This document shows positions 27,924 through 37,020 of a DNA stretch of 64,000 nucleotides, piece after piece (the first letter of the stretch is position 1; every line of letters begins with the position of its first letter). The position numbers and the translations under genes are program-made. The stretch lies in NCBI RefSeq assembly GCF_003173755.1, contig NZ_CP029553.1:5150001-5214000 (forward strand), read 5' to 3'. Source of the stretch: Methylobacterium terrae. GTDB lineage: Bacteria; Pseudomonadota; Alphaproteobacteria; Rhizobiales; Beijerinckiaceae. Below the pieces are notes generated by a model that worked only from the letters and a program-made list of their open reading frames with translations, was not told the origin of the DNA and did no database searches.

Positions 27924-30035
27924 TCAGAAATCGGCGTGGAGGCGGGTGCCGAAGAAGTTCGCCGGGCCGCGGTCGCGGTTGTAGGCCGGATTGACCACGA
28001 GCTGATAGTTGAACGACACCGTCACGGCCTTGGTGAGGCTGAGCGCGTAGTAGGTCTCGAGGGCGCGCTCGGGGGCGTAGTTGAGGCGCCCGTCGCCGAT
28101 CAGCAGGCCCAGGCCGCCGTTGGCGAAGAAGGCGCGGTGCGACGGCGACAGGCCGTTGACCGCCGCGCCGATGCCGACCGTGTCGCCCGGCCGCTCCCAG
28201 GCGGTGCCCTTGAGCGAGAGCCCGCCCGAGAGGCTGCGGTCGATGTCGGTGAAGGACAGGCTCTCGTTGCGGCCGTCCGAGACGCTCGCCCGGGCGAACA
28301 GGCCGAGGTCCGGCGTCAGCGCCTGCTCGAGGTTGACGTAGGCGCCGGTCTTGCGCCGGGGGCGACGCGTCGCGGCGGCCGCGTCGTTGATGTCGTCGAA
28401 CACGCCGCCCTGCGTCAGGTCGACGACCTGGCGGTAATTGGCGGTGTTGCCGACGTTGCTGAACAGGCCGATGCGCAGCTTGCCCGGCTGGTCGAGCCCC
28501 GGCAGCACGTGGCGCTCCTCGAACTCGATGTTGGCGCCGGCGCGCTCGAAGACCCGCGGGTCGAGCACGTCGTTCGAGGGCTGCTTGGGCACCTGGGTGT
28601 AGGCGGCCCGGATCGCGAATTCCGGCCGGTTGTACTCGACCATCACGCCTTGCGTGAAGCCGGGCAGGTTCGCCGGGAAGTCCCAGGCCGAGGAGCCCCA
28701 GATCGACCAGTTCATGAAGTCGACCCGGGGGTCGTGGGCGTAGACGTTGCCGTCGAAGAAGTCGCCCAGCGCGAACTTGCCGGCGACCACCGTGATCCGC
28801 TCGACGTCGCGGGTCATCGCCACCTGGTTGACGCCGTCCGGCACGTCCTCGGTGACGCCGCCGAGGCCGAAGGTCTGGCGCACGAAGAAGCGGTTCGAGC
28901 GCAGCTTGGGGAACGGCGCGCCGGCCTTCTGGGCCTCGCCGTTGACGAAGCCGGCGACGCCCAGCGTCCGCGACAGGCCGAATCCCTGGGAGAATTCCGG
29001 GTTGTAGTACAGTTCGGTGCTGTCGGTCAGCTTCACGCCGAGGAACAGGGTCGCGGTGGTGGTGGCCTGGGCCTGGCGCGGCACCAGGCTGTTCTCGCCG
29101 CGATAGGGCGAGCGGAAGCCGGGCACGCCCTGGTTCACGAAGGTGGTCTGGCCGTGGAACGAGTAGCGGCCGGTGTCGCGGCTCGCCGGGGCGTCCTCGG
29201 CCACCTCCGCCGGCAGCCTCAACCCGTAGGGGTACCAGGACAGCCGCGCCATCATCTGGTGCGACGAGAACGCGGCCTGGGTCGTGACCGGGCCGAGGCC
29301 CGGCACGCTGCCGAGGTCGAACCGGCCGGAGCGGCCGAGATCGATGTAGCGGTAGTCGAGGCCGAGGGCGAGGTTCGGGGTGATGGCGTATTGCACGCCG
29401 GCCCCGAGGGTGAAGCCGAGGAACGACAGGTCCTTGCGCGCCGTCGCGACCGCGCCGGTGGCGAGGTCCGGATAGGTCGCCATCACCCGGGCGCTCGCGC
29501 CCGCGAGCCCGACGGTCGCGTAGACGAGGTAGCTCTCGAACGCGTAGCCGAGGCGGCCCCTGAGGGCGCCGTAGAGGTCGGTCTTGTCGCGGAGGAGGGT
29601 GAAGGGCGGATCGACGCCCTCGTAGCCGAAGCCGAGGGCGGTGGAGGGGACCGGGCGCTTGAGGTTGGCGCCGTAGAGGTCGGCCTCGATCCCGTAGAGG
29701 TACGGGCCCGTCTGCCAGTTGGTGCCGCCGAACAGCCCGCCGACCGCCGTGGTGGCCTCGCGGCCGGCATCCGAGCGCCGCGTCGAGTCGCCGCTCTGGA
29801 AGGCCGGGATCGGCCGGCCGCCGACGGTGCTCGGCCCGAAGCGGTAATTGCCGAACGAGGCGCCGGCGCTGCCCTCGATCCCGAGATAGGGGCCGGACCA
29901 GTCGACGTAGGACGGAGCATCCGCCGCGGCGGGAGCGGAGGGCCGAAGGTCGGCGGCCCTCGCCGTGCCGGCCCACAGGCTCGAGGCCACCCCGATCGCG
30001 GCCAGCCCGATCCCCGCTCCGCCCGTCCGCCGCAT
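27924..30035 (-). CDS. Outer-membrane protein: Omp25/31-like barrel fused to OprB-like carbohydrate porin
   Basis: A 703-aa exported protein. A signal peptide (about residues 1-27, cleaved after ARA) leads to YVDWSGPYLGIEGSAGASFG, the opening of an 8-strand Omp25/31-like barrel. That barrel ends near 270 with FSSHQMMARLSWYPYGL. From about 295 a second module begins with SFHGQTTFVNQG and contains YAHDPRVDFMNWSIWGS and QPGKLRIGLFSNVGNTANYR, typical of OprB carbohydrate porins. It ends in a strand with terminal Phe (LHADF). It should form two barrels or one large composite. GGGGGAG lies just before the ATG. Confidence 0.85.
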   Translation of the reverse strand: MRRTGGAGIGLAAIGVASSLWAGTARAADLRPSAPAAADAPSYVDWSGPYLGIEGSAGASFGNYRFGPSTVGGRPIPAFQSGDSTRRSDAGREATTAVGGLFGGTNWQTGPYLYGIEADLYGANLKRPVPSTALGFGYEGVDPPFTLLRDKTDLYGALRGRLGYAFESYLVYATVGLAGASARVMATYPDLATGAVATARKDLSFLGFTLGAGVQYAITPNLALGLDYRYIDLGRSGRFDLGSVPGLGPVTTQAAFSSHQMMARLSWYPYGLRLPAEVAEDAPASRDTGRYSFHGQTTFVNQGVPGFRSPYRGENSLVPRQAQATTTATLFLGVKLTDSTELYYNPEFSQGFGLSRTLGVAGFVNGEAQKAGAPFPKLRSNRFFVRQTFGLGGVTEDVPDGVNQVAMTRDVERITVVAGKFALGDFFDGNVYAHDPRVDFMNWSIWGSSAWDFPANLPGFTQGVMVEYNRPEFAIRAAYTQVPKQPSNDVLDPRVFERAGANIEFEERHVLPGLDQPGKLRIGLFSNVGNTANYRQVVDLTQGGVFDDINDAAAATRRPRRKTGAYVNLEQALTPDLGLFARASVSDGRNESLSFTDIDRSLSGGLSLKGTAWERPGDTVGIGAAVNGLSPSHRAFFANGGLGLLIGDGRLNYAPERALETYYALSLTKAVTVSFNYQLVVNPAYNRDRGPANFFGTRLHADF

Positions 30036-30060
30036 CGTGCTCCCCCGTGCCGTTCCGGCG

Positions 30061-30092
30061 GCCAGGTATAGCCAATGCTATATTCCTGGCAA
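30061..30092 (-). promoter_or_regulatory. Palindrome overlapping a candidate promoter of the outer-membrane protein gene
   Basis: On the minus strand TTGCCA (30092-30087) and TATACC (30070-30065) are 16 bases apart, a fair sigma-70-like pair 30-57 bases from the ATG. An inverted repeat, GCCAGGTATAGC with GCTATATTCCTGGC around a CAAT centre (30061-30090), overlaps nearly all of it. This is the position expected for a repressor operator. Both readings are from sequence inspection only. Confidence 0.45.
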
Positions 30093-30169
30093 CCGGCCGC
30101 GCTCGCGCGGGACACGGGTCCACGGTTTCCGTGACGGTATTGTCACGGCGCGGGCCGGGACGACGGTTT

Positions 30170-31375
30170 TCAGGCCCCGAGGAGTCCGCGCCCCGCGAGG
30201 TTGCGCATCAGGGCGGCGGCCCCGAAGGTCCAGGGCTCGCAATCCTGGCAGTGGCGCATGCGGTTGACCAGCGCCCCGAGGCCGGGGCTGCGGATCACCA
30301 CCCGGTCGCCGACCTTGTGGGTGAAGCCCTGGCCCGGCGCGCCGCGATCCTCGACCGGCGCGAACATCGTGCCGAGGAACAGGACCGCGCCGTCCGGGTA
30401 CTGGTGGGTGCCGCCCATCATCGCGGCGACGAGGTCGGCCGGGTCGCGGCTGATCTCGGAGAGGGCCGAGGTGCCCGACAGCCGGAACCCGTCCTCGCCC
30501 GTCACCTCCAGGCTCACCACGGTGCGCCGCACGTCGTCGAGGGAGAAGCGGTCGTCGAACAGGCGCAGGAACGGACCCAGCGCGCAGGAGGCGGCGTTGT
30601 CCTTGGCCTTGCCGAGCAGCAGGGCCGAGCGGCCCTCGAAGTCGCGCAGGTTGACGTCGTTGCCGAGCGTCGCCCCGACGACGCGCTGGTCGGAGGCCAC
30701 CACCAGGGCCACCTCGGGCTCCGGGTTGTTCCATTGCGAGCCCGGATGCAGGCCGGCCTCCTGGCCGCAGCCGACGGAGGAGAGCGGCTGGGCCTTGGTG
30801 AAGATCTCGGCGTCCGGCCCGATGCCGACCTCGAGGTACTGGCTCCAGGCGCCTTGCGCCACCAGCACGTCCTTCAGCGCCATCGCCTCGGGCGAGCCGG
30901 GCTTGAGCCGGCGCAGGTCGTCGCCGACGAGGCGCCCGACCTCGAGGCGGATCGCCGCCGCGGCGTCCGGGTTGCCGCGCGCGCGCTCCTCGATCACCCG
31001 CTCCAGCATCGAGACCGCGAAGGTGACGCCGGCGGCCTTGACCGCCTGGAGGTCGACCGGCGCCAGCAGCCAGGGCTTCGACGGATCGCGGGTGTCGGGG
31101 GGCGTGTTGGCGAGCACCGCGTCGAGGGGGGCGATCGTCTCGCCCGCGGCCCGGCGCAGGGCGCTCGCCGGATCCGGCGCCTCGCACAGGTCGCGGATCG
31201 TCGGGAAGGCGCGGCTGATGTCGACGAGCTCCGGCGCGCCGCCGGTCCCTTCGCGCACGGCGACGGTGCTCGGCCCGTTCAGCTCCGGCCGCCAGACGCG
31301 GCCGGCCAGCGCACCGGCCAGGCCGTCCTCCGGCAGGATGGCGCGGGCGTCGTAGGCATCGAGAATCGGCTGCAT
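30170..31375 (-). CDS. Fumarylacetoacetate hydrolase (FAH) family protein
   Basis: A 401-aa cytosolic protein. The C-terminal two thirds carry FAH-fold features: WNNPEPEVALVV (metal-binding acidic residue), LGNDVNLRDFEGRSALLLGK and a late GQGFTHKVGDRVVIRSPGLG. Relatives hydrolyse or hydrate 2-keto acids, and the long version resembles 2-keto-3-deoxy-sugar-acid dehydratase-like proteins more than true fumarylacetoacetase. No tyrosine-degradation genes are nearby. GGAGG occurs about 10 bases before the ATG. The downstream gene on the same strand is the double-barrel porin, 134 bases away and probably with its own promoter. Substrate unknown. Confidence 0.82.
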   Translation of the reverse strand: MQPILDAYDARAILPEDGLAGALAGRVWRPELNGPSTVAVREGTGGAPELVDISRAFPTIRDLCEAPDPASALRRAAGETIAPLDAVLANTPPDTRDPSKPWLLAPVDLQAVKAAGVTFAVSMLERVIEERARGNPDAAAAIRLEVGRLVGDDLRRLKPGSPEAMALKDVLVAQGAWSQYLEVGIGPDAEIFTKAQPLSSVGCGQEAGLHPGSQWNNPEPEVALVVASDQRVVGATLGNDVNLRDFEGRSALLLGKAKDNAASCALGPFLRLFDDRFSLDDVRRTVVSLEVTGEDGFRLSGTSALSEISRDPADLVAAMMGGTHQYPDGAVLFLGTMFAPVEDRGAPGQGFTHKVGDRVVIRSPGLGALVNRMRHCQDCEPWTFGAAALMRNLAGRGLLGA

Positions 31376-31488
31376 GGGGTGAGGTCTCCTCCCGGCCGGC
31401 GCCCGTTCGGCGGGTGCGCGGTCACGGCTGAGACCTAAGCCGATCGGCTGCGGCGGGGAAGCGCCCCGCGAGCAGATCCGGCCCGATG

Positions 31489-31510
31489 CTCCCGACAGTC
31501 CCGTCGGGAG
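31489..31510 (-). terminator. Stem-loop after the GGDEF-EAL gene
   Basis: CTCCCGAC and GTCGGGAG form a perfect 8-bp stem with a 6-base loop, 13 bases beyond the stop of the minus-strand GGDEF-EAL gene. No T-run follows, so it is only terminator-like. Confidence 0.45.
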
Positions 31511-31522
31511 GCGGCGCGGGCG

Positions 31523-33553
31523 TCAGGCCGCGTCCGGACGGCAGGCCAGGGCCTCCCGGAGCGCCTGCTCGGCGGGGACCGGCCGGCCGAGGTGGTAGCC
31601 CTGGAGGAACGGGCAGCCGAGGGCACGCAGGGCCGCGAGATCCTCGGCGGTCTCGACGCCCTCGGCCACCACTTCGAGGCCGAGCGCCCGGCCGAGGCCG
31701 AGCACCGCCTGGACCAGCCCGCGCTTGTCGTCCGAGGTCGACAGGCCGGTGACGAGGCTGCGGTCGATCTTGACCCGGCCGGCCCGGAGCTGGCGCAGCG
31801 AGGCGAGCGACGAGTAGCCGATGCCGAAATCGTCCAGCGCGACGCGGATCCCGGCGCGGGAGAGGGCGAGGAGCTTGTCCTGAACCGCCTCGATGTCGAG
31901 GGCGGTCTCCTCGGTGATCTCGATCTCGAGGAGCGCGGGGGCCAAGCCGAGCGCCCGCAGGCGGTCGAGCACGATCTCGTCGACCGGGACCTGCGCCATC
32001 TCCCGCGGCGAGACGTTCATCGCCACCCGGATGTCGGGCAGCCCGCCGGCGCGCAGGGCCTGCATCGCGCCGCAGACCTGCTCCAGGATGAAGCGCAGGA
32101 GCGATTCGGTCAGGCCGGCGCGCGCCGCGGCGGCGACGATCTCGCCGGGCGGCACCCAGCCGTGGACGGGGTGGTGCCAGCGCACCAGGGCTTCCAGGCC
32201 GGCGACGCGGCGGCCGCCCTCGCCGAAGATCGGCTGGAACCAGACCGCGAGGCCGTTCTCGGCCAGCGCGTGCGAGAGGTCGCGCTCGCTGTCGCGCCGC
32301 ATCTCCAGGCGCCCGCGCAGGCCCTCGTCGAAGATCCGGAAGCGGTTCCGCCCCGCGGCCTTGGCGGCGTAGAGCGCCTCGTCGGCGCAGCTCAGCATCT
32401 GGGTCAGGCTCGGCCCATGGGCGTGGCAAAGGCCGATGCTGACGCCGAGGCGGCCGGCATCGAAGCTCTCGAACGGCTCGATCACGGCCTGGATCAGCGC
32501 CGTCGCCAGATCGGCCGGCGGCAGCCCGCCGGCGGGATCGTACAGGACCGCGAACTCGTCGCCGCCGAAGCGCGCCGCCAGCGCCCCCGGCGGCAGGGTC
32601 CGGCGCAGGCGCCGCGCCACCTCGATCAGGACCCGGTCGCCCGTCGAGTGGCCGTAGACGTCGTTGACCGACTTGAAGCCGTCGAGGTCGAGGAGCATCA
32701 GGCAGGGCGCCGGCCCGGGCCGCAGGAGGCGCGCCTCCGCGCCCTGCGCGAAGCCGGCCCGGTTCATCAGCCCGGTGAGGGCGTCGTGGGTGGCGCGCCG
32801 GCGCATCTCGTCGGCGAGCGCCGAGGCCTCGGCATGGGCCTCGTGGCGCGCCCGCGCCAGCGCGGTCGCCTCGTTCTTGAGCCGGGAGGTGCGGCGAAAG
32901 CCCCGCTCGGTCTCGACGGCGCTGCGCAGGAGCGCGGCGAGGTAGAGCAGCACCGTGACGGCGAGGCAGGCGCGGTCGAACCCGCCGGCGGCGGCGAGGC
33001 AGCCCGCCACGGTCAGGAGCGGCGGCGCGATGAAGCTCGCGGGGATCGCCGCGTAGGCCATGCCGTGGGTGACCGACCCCGCGGTGATGCCGCAGACGAC
33101 GATGAGGTAGAACAGGGTCTGGGGCGAGGTGTAGCCCTCGCACAGGAGCGCCACCAGCGCCCAGACGACGCCCGACAGGGCCGCCGCCAGGGTGGCGAGG
33201 CGCAGGTGCCGGTCGACCGAGCGGGCGGCCTCCCGCGCCTCCTCGGCGAGCAGCGCCTCCGGACGCGCCGCCTCGGGCGCGGCGAGGCCGGCGCAGGGCG
33301 CCCGGCACAGGCCGAGCCGGGTCAGGTTGACGGCCGAGGAGACCGCGAACCACGCGAGCCCGGCCTGCCACTGCCCGGCCTGCACGGCGACCAGGGCGCC
33401 GGTGGCGCCGAGGACCGCGTTGACGGGAATCGCCTGCCGCACGCTCAGGCGCACGGATTCGAGCTGGTCGCGCCGGATCGACGCGCGAAGATCCGGGCCG
33501 TCGCCCGCGGGCGACATGTCGGAACCTGCTGAGTGGCGGCCTCGCCCGGACAT
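31523..33553 (-). CDS. Membrane GGDEF-EAL cyclic di-GMP protein
   Basis: A 676-aa protein. Residues about 40-245 hold five or six hydrophobic segments of an unclassified membrane sensor. A GGDEF domain follows with THDALTGLMNRAGF and intact RFGGDEFAVL near residue 328. An EAL domain has GLEALVRWHHP near 450, LEIEITEETAL, LDDFGIGYSSL and EGVETAEDL. Both catalytic motifs look complete, so it could make and degrade c-di-GMP. The ATG at 33553 has GAGGTG directly upstream; a Met at 33517 is an alternative. The PilZ protein at 41724-42053 is a possible c-di-GMP effector in the same window. Confidence 0.92.
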   Translation of the reverse strand: MSGRGRHSAGSDMSPAGDGPDLRASIRRDQLESVRLSVRQAIPVNAVLGATGALVAVQAGQWQAGLAWFAVSSAVNLTRLGLCRAPCAGLAAPEAARPEALLAEEAREAARSVDRHLRLATLAAALSGVVWALVALLCEGYTSPQTLFYLIVVCGITAGSVTHGMAYAAIPASFIAPPLLTVAGCLAAAGGFDRACLAVTVLLYLAALLRSAVETERGFRRTSRLKNEATALARARHEAHAEASALADEMRRRATHDALTGLMNRAGFAQGAEARLLRPGPAPCLMLLDLDGFKSVNDVYGHSTGDRVLIEVARRLRRTLPPGALAARFGGDEFAVLYDPAGGLPPADLATALIQAVIEPFESFDAGRLGVSIGLCHAHGPSLTQMLSCADEALYAAKAAGRNRFRIFDEGLRGRLEMRRDSERDLSHALAENGLAVWFQPIFGEGGRRVAGLEALVRWHHPVHGWVPPGEIVAAAARAGLTESLLRFILEQVCGAMQALRAGGLPDIRVAMNVSPREMAQVPVDEIVLDRLRALGLAPALLEIEITEETALDIEAVQDKLLALSRAGIRVALDDFGIGYSSLASLRQLRAGRVKIDRSLVTGLSTSDDKRGLVQAVLGLGRALGLEVVAEGVETAEDLAALRALGCPFLQGYHLGRPVPAEQALREALACRPDAA

Positions 33554-33660
33554 GGCACCTCGGTGAAACGGCCTCGCAGCCGTAGCGGCTATGGGTAAAG
33601 AATCGTTGACGACCGCCAAGGTCAACCGCCGGGGCCGGCCGCGTCAACGTCTGCCGCCGC

Positions 33661-33685
33661 GGAACGCGCGCCGAGCCTGGCTGTT
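33661..33685 (+). promoter_or_regulatory. Possible EcfG-type stress promoter
   Basis: GGAAC, 16 bases, then TGTT, upstream of the small glycine-zipper gene. The alphaproteobacterial general-stress sigma factor EcfG recognises GGAAC-N16/17-CGTT, so this is one base off consensus. One such match can occur by chance. Confidence 0.25.
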
Positions 33686-33730
33686 ACTCTTCCAGCCGAC
33701 ATCGATGTCCCGGTCGGGCGGAGGAGCAGC

Positions 33731-33994
33731 ATGCGGAACGTGGCGAAGGCGGCGGTGGTGGCGGTCGTGACGCTGATGGGCGTCGGCGCGGCGGAGGCCA
33801 AGGGCTGCATCAAGGGCGCGATCATCGGCGGCGTGGCCGGCCACTACCTGGCCGAGCGCGGTGTCGTCGGCGCCGTGGCGGGCTGCCTCGCCGGCCGGGC
33901 GCTGGCCAAGCGCCGCGCCCAGCGCGACCTCGATTACGGCGACCGCGTGCGCCCGCGCGGCGGCTACGGCCCGAGCCGCAGCTACAGCTACTGA
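33731..33994 (+). CDS. Small exported glycine-zipper protein
   Basis: An 87-aa product with a signal peptide ending in GAAEA. A glycine-zipper segment (GAIIGGVAGHYLAERGVVGAVAGCLAG) predicts a membrane-associated helical hairpin. The tail is basic and Gly/Tyr/Ser-rich (GYGPSRSYSY). A strong GGAGGA ribosome-binding site precedes the ATG. Proteins of this style sit in the periplasm or outer membrane, and their role is mostly unknown. It is divergent from the GGDEF-EAL gene. Confidence 0.7.
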   Translation: MRNVAKAAVVAVVTLMGVGAAEAKGCIKGAIIGGVAGHYLAERGVVGAVAGCLAGRALAKRRAQRDLDYGDRVRPRGGYGPSRSYSY

Positions 33995-34227
33995 GGCTCC
34001 GGCGGCAGGATCGTTCGACCCCTGCCGCTCGATCCCCCATGCCGGTCCGCGGCCGCGACGAGCGGGATCCGGCTTCGTCCCGCGGCACCGGAAACCCCGG
34101 GTCCGCCTCCCGGCAGCCCGGGACCGACTCGGACGGCGCCCGGCTTCCGCGCCTCCGCATTGACGATGGACGGTGCGATCCATTCGGTGGGATACACCTC
34201 GGGCCCGCTCGATCCCTGGTGAGCCCC

Positions 34228-34986
34228 ATGACCGACCACGTCCGCATCACCGACGAACCCGGCGGCGTCCGCCTCGTGCGGCTCGCCCGTCCCGAGAAGA
34301 AGAACGCCCTCACGGGGGCGATGTACGACGCCATGCGGGAGGCCCTGGAGGGCGCCGACCGGGAGGGCTCGGGCGTCGGCGCCGTGGTCTTCGCCGGAAC
34401 CGAGGGCGTGTTCACAGCCGGCAACGACATCGCCGACTTCGTCGCCCGGGCCGAGCGCTCGTTCGGCGAGGCGCCCTCGCTGCGCTTCATCCGCCAGCTC
34501 GCCGTGACCCGTACCCCGATGGTGGCGGCGGTGGACGGCCTCGCGGTCGGCGTCGGCACCACGCTGACGCTCCACTGCGACCTCGTCTACGTCGCGCCCG
34601 CCGCGACCTTCCGGATGCCGTTCGTCGATCTCGGCCTCGTGCCGGAGGCCGCCTCGAGCTACCTGCTGCCGCGCCGGGTCGGCGTGCCGAAGGCGACCGA
34701 GCTGCTGCTGCTGGGCGAGGCGTTCGGGGCCGACGAGGCGGTGCGGCTCGGCCTCGCCAACGCGGTCGTGCCGGCCGACGGGCTCTTGGAGCACGCGCTC
34801 GCCCAGGGCGCGAAGCTCGCCGCCAAGCCCCGCCAGGCGCTCGCCGCCGCCCGCCGGCTGATCCGCGGCGACCACGAGGCGGTGCGGGCCGCGATGGATG
34901 CGGAGGCCGAGGCCTTCGACGCGGCGCTCCGCTCGCCCGAGGCGCAAGCCGCGTTCCAGCGCTTCCTGTCCCGCGGCGCCCGGTGA
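34228..34986 (+). CDS. Enoyl-CoA hydratase/isomerase family protein
   Basis: A 252-aa crotonase-fold protein. EKKNALTGAMYDAMREAL starts the domain. VFAGTEGVFTAGNDIADF gives the CoA-binding A-x-G-N-D-I segment, and DGLAVGVGTTLTLHCDLVY forms the oxyanion-hole Gly region. FVDLGLVPEAASSYLLPR carries the Glu expected at the catalytic position. It hydrates or isomerises enoyl-CoA. The ATG at 34228 is preceded by an in-frame GTG nine bases earlier. The stop overlaps the start of the SDR gene, so both are one operon, possibly handling the same acyl substrate. Confidence 0.9.
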   Translation: MTDHVRITDEPGGVRLVRLARPEKKNALTGAMYDAMREALEGADREGSGVGAVVFAGTEGVFTAGNDIADFVARAERSFGEAPSLRFIRQLAVTRTPMVAAVDGLAVGVGTTLTLHCDLVYVAPAATFRMPFVDLGLVPEAASSYLLPRRVGVPKATELLLLGEAFGADEAVRLGLANAVVPADGLLEHALAQGAKLAAKPRQALAAARRLIRGDHEAVRAAMDAEAEAFDAALRSPEAQAAFQRFLSRGAR

Positions 34987-35834
34987 GGCCGCCCGGGGTC
35001 CCGGACCTCTCGGGAAAGGTCTGCCTCGTCGCCGGCGCCTCGCGCGGGGTGGGCCGGGGCATCGCCCGGGGCCTGGGCGAGGCCGGCGCCACCGTGGTGG
35101 TCACCGCCCGCTCGAGCGAGACCGGCGCGCGCACCGACCAGCGCCGGGAAGCCCTGGAGGACACCGCCCGGGAGGTCGACCTCGCCGGCGGGCGCGGCCA
35201 CCACTACCTCTGCGACCACACCCGCGAGATCGAGGTCGACGCGATGGTGCGCTGGGTGCTGCGCCGCTTCGGCCGCATCGACGTCGCGGTGTCGAGCGTC
35301 TGGGGCGGCAACGAGGGCTACGACGGCGTGCGCTACCCCGACGGCGCCGCCTGGGGCACCGCGTTCTGGCGCCGGGGCCTCGCGCCCTTGCGCCACACCC
35401 TCGAGACCGGGCCCCTCGCGGCCCTGCTCTTCGCCCGGGCGGTGGCGCCCGCCATGGTCTCGGCCAAGGGCGGCCTCCTGGCGCTCGTCTCCTTCGGCAC
35501 GGACGATTACCTCGGCGACCTGTTCTACGACCTCGCCAAGGCGACCACCAACCGCCTCGCCCTGGGCGTGGCGGCGGAGCTCGGGCCCTACGGCGTGACG
35601 GCCCTGGCGCTGGCGCCGGGCCCGGTGCGGACCGAGCGGGTGGTCGAGGCGGGCATGGCGGGGGAGGCGGGCGAGAGCCCGCTCTACGCCGGACGCGCGC
35701 TCGCCGCGCTCGCCGGCGATCCCGGCATCGGCGCGATGGCGGGCCGCGTGCTCCACGTCGCCGACCTCGCGCGGGACTACGGCTTCACCGACGAGGACGG
35801 GACGAGGCCGGAGCGGTACCGGGCGGAGGGGTGA
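34983..35834 (+). CDS. Short-chain dehydrogenase/reductase
   Basis: A 283-aa NAD(P)-dependent oxidoreductase. The N-terminal LSGKVCLVAGASRGVGRGIA matches the G-x3-G-x-G Rossmann motif. The catalytic Tyr-Lys pair is YDLAK, preceded by LALVSFGTDDYLGD with the Ser region. PGPVRTERV is the usual cofactor-loop motif. The long insert after EALEDTAREVDLAG and the WGGNEGYD stretch resemble SDRs related to human DHRS1. The start is GTG overlapping the enoyl-CoA hydratase stop by four bases, implying translational coupling. Substrate unknown. Confidence 0.9.
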   Translation: MRPPGVPDLSGKVCLVAGASRGVGRGIARGLGEAGATVVVTARSSETGARTDQRREALEDTAREVDLAGGRGHHYLCDHTREIEVDAMVRWVLRRFGRIDVAVSSVWGGNEGYDGVRYPDGAAWGTAFWRRGLAPLRHTLETGPLAALLFARAVAPAMVSAKGGLLALVSFGTDDYLGDLFYDLAKATTNRLALGVAAELGPYGVTALALAPGPVRTERVVEAGMAGEAGESPLYAGRALAALAGDPGIGAMAGRVLHVADLARDYGFTDEDGTRPERYRAEG

Positions 35835-35883
35835 TCGGGCATCTCTCCGGGCCGGTGCCGCACGGTGCGCGCCGACCCTCGCC

Positions 35884-37020
35884 TCACCGGAACATGACGT
35901 CGAGATCCGCCGCGGTGCGCGTCCCGGCCGCGTAGTCGCGCTCGCCGCGGCTCTGCACGTAGCCCAGGTAGGACGCGAGCAAACGGGCCGACTTGACCGA
36001 CACGTTGTAGCCCTCGTCGTAGCGGCCCTTGTTTCGCTGGATGCGGCCGCCGGTCGAACCGTCCTCGTTGACGAAGAAGACGATCTCGGTCGAGGACTGA
36101 CCGTCGATCTTGTCGCCGTCGCGCGGGCACGCGGCTTCCGGGAAGCAATCGACCCGCTTGCGGTAGTGGCGCCGCACCTCGTTGCGGTGGGCGATGTCGG
36201 ACCAGGACGAGATCTTGCCGACGGCGAGCTTCATCCGGTCGAGCTGCTCGGGGGTCAGGTCGATGACGGCGCGCTTCTGGTCGACGCCGGCGCGCGGATC
36301 GACGAAGACCAAGTCGTAGGACAGCCGGCCGGTGTCACCGACGCGGGGCTCGATCCAGAACCGCCCGCTCTCCCGCGTGCCGGGAATGTAGTAGGGCACC
36401 TTCGGGAACTGCTCGGAGGCCGCCCGCGCCGTGCGGCCGAGATCCTGGTCGTCCGGCCTCGTGGGCGTGAGGTAGGAGGCGCGATTGGCCGTCGCCTGCT
36501 CGAAGCGCGCGCTCAGGCCCGCGAGCGCATCCTCGTCGGCGAACGGACGCTCGGCCTCCGGCGCCGGCCGGGCGGCCGCAGCCGCCTCCCGCTCGCGCCG
36601 TTCCTGCTTCTCCTGGTTGGCGCGCACGAGGGCCGTGAGCTGCGCGACTTGGCCCCGCAGCCGCGCGGTCTCGGCCTCGCCGGACTGCACGACGATCTGC
36701 GTGGTCTGCGCGACGGCGGGCGCCGGCTCTTGCGGCCCGCGGGCGCAGCACCCGACGTAGCGGCCGTAGACCCACCCGCTCTCGCCGTCGAGGAGGCGCA
36801 CATTGTACCAGGCGCCCTGCCGCCCGATCACGCCGAACAGCGTCCCCGGCGCGAGCTTGCGCAGCCGCACGCCCTCCTGCGTCGTCGGCCGGCTGCGCAG
36901 GGCGAGGAAGTTGTCGCCGTTCTCGTCGAGCCCGACCGGATAGCTGTAGCCGCCGCTCTCGGCCTGCGCGCTGCTCACCGACGCCAGGATGATCGCCGCC
37001 AGAACCCCTTGCTTCAGCAT
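35884..37020 (-). CDS. Exported SH3b-domain protein
   Basis: A 378-aa protein with a signal peptide (MLKQGVLAAIILASVSSAQA). Residues about 22-95 are a bacterial SH3 domain (FLALRSRPTTQEGVRLRKLA and WYNVRLLDGESGWVYGRYV), which commonly binds peptidoglycan. A coiled-coil-like segment (about 115-165, ETARLRGQVAQLTALVRANQ) leads to an unrecognised C-terminal domain of about 200 residues with one Cys pair (CFPEAAC). An alternative upstream GTG/ATG start near 37059 would disrupt a clean signal peptide, so 37020 is preferred. Probably periplasmic and envelope-associated. Confidence 0.78.
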   Translation of the reverse strand: MLKQGVLAAIILASVSSAQAESGGYSYPVGLDENGDNFLALRSRPTTQEGVRLRKLAPGTLFGVIGRQGAWYNVRLLDGESGWVYGRYVGCCARGPQEPAPAVAQTTQIVVQSGEAETARLRGQVAQLTALVRANQEKQERREREAAAAARPAPEAERPFADEDALAGLSARFEQATANRASYLTPTRPDDQDLGRTARAASEQFPKVPYYIPGTRESGRFWIEPRVGDTGRLSYDLVFVDPRAGVDQKRAVIDLTPEQLDRMKLAVGKISSWSDIAHRNEVRRHYRKRVDCFPEAACPRDGDKIDGQSSTEIVFFVNEDGSTGGRIQRNKGRYDEGYNVSVKSARLLASYLGYVQSRGERDYAAGTRTAADLDVMFR

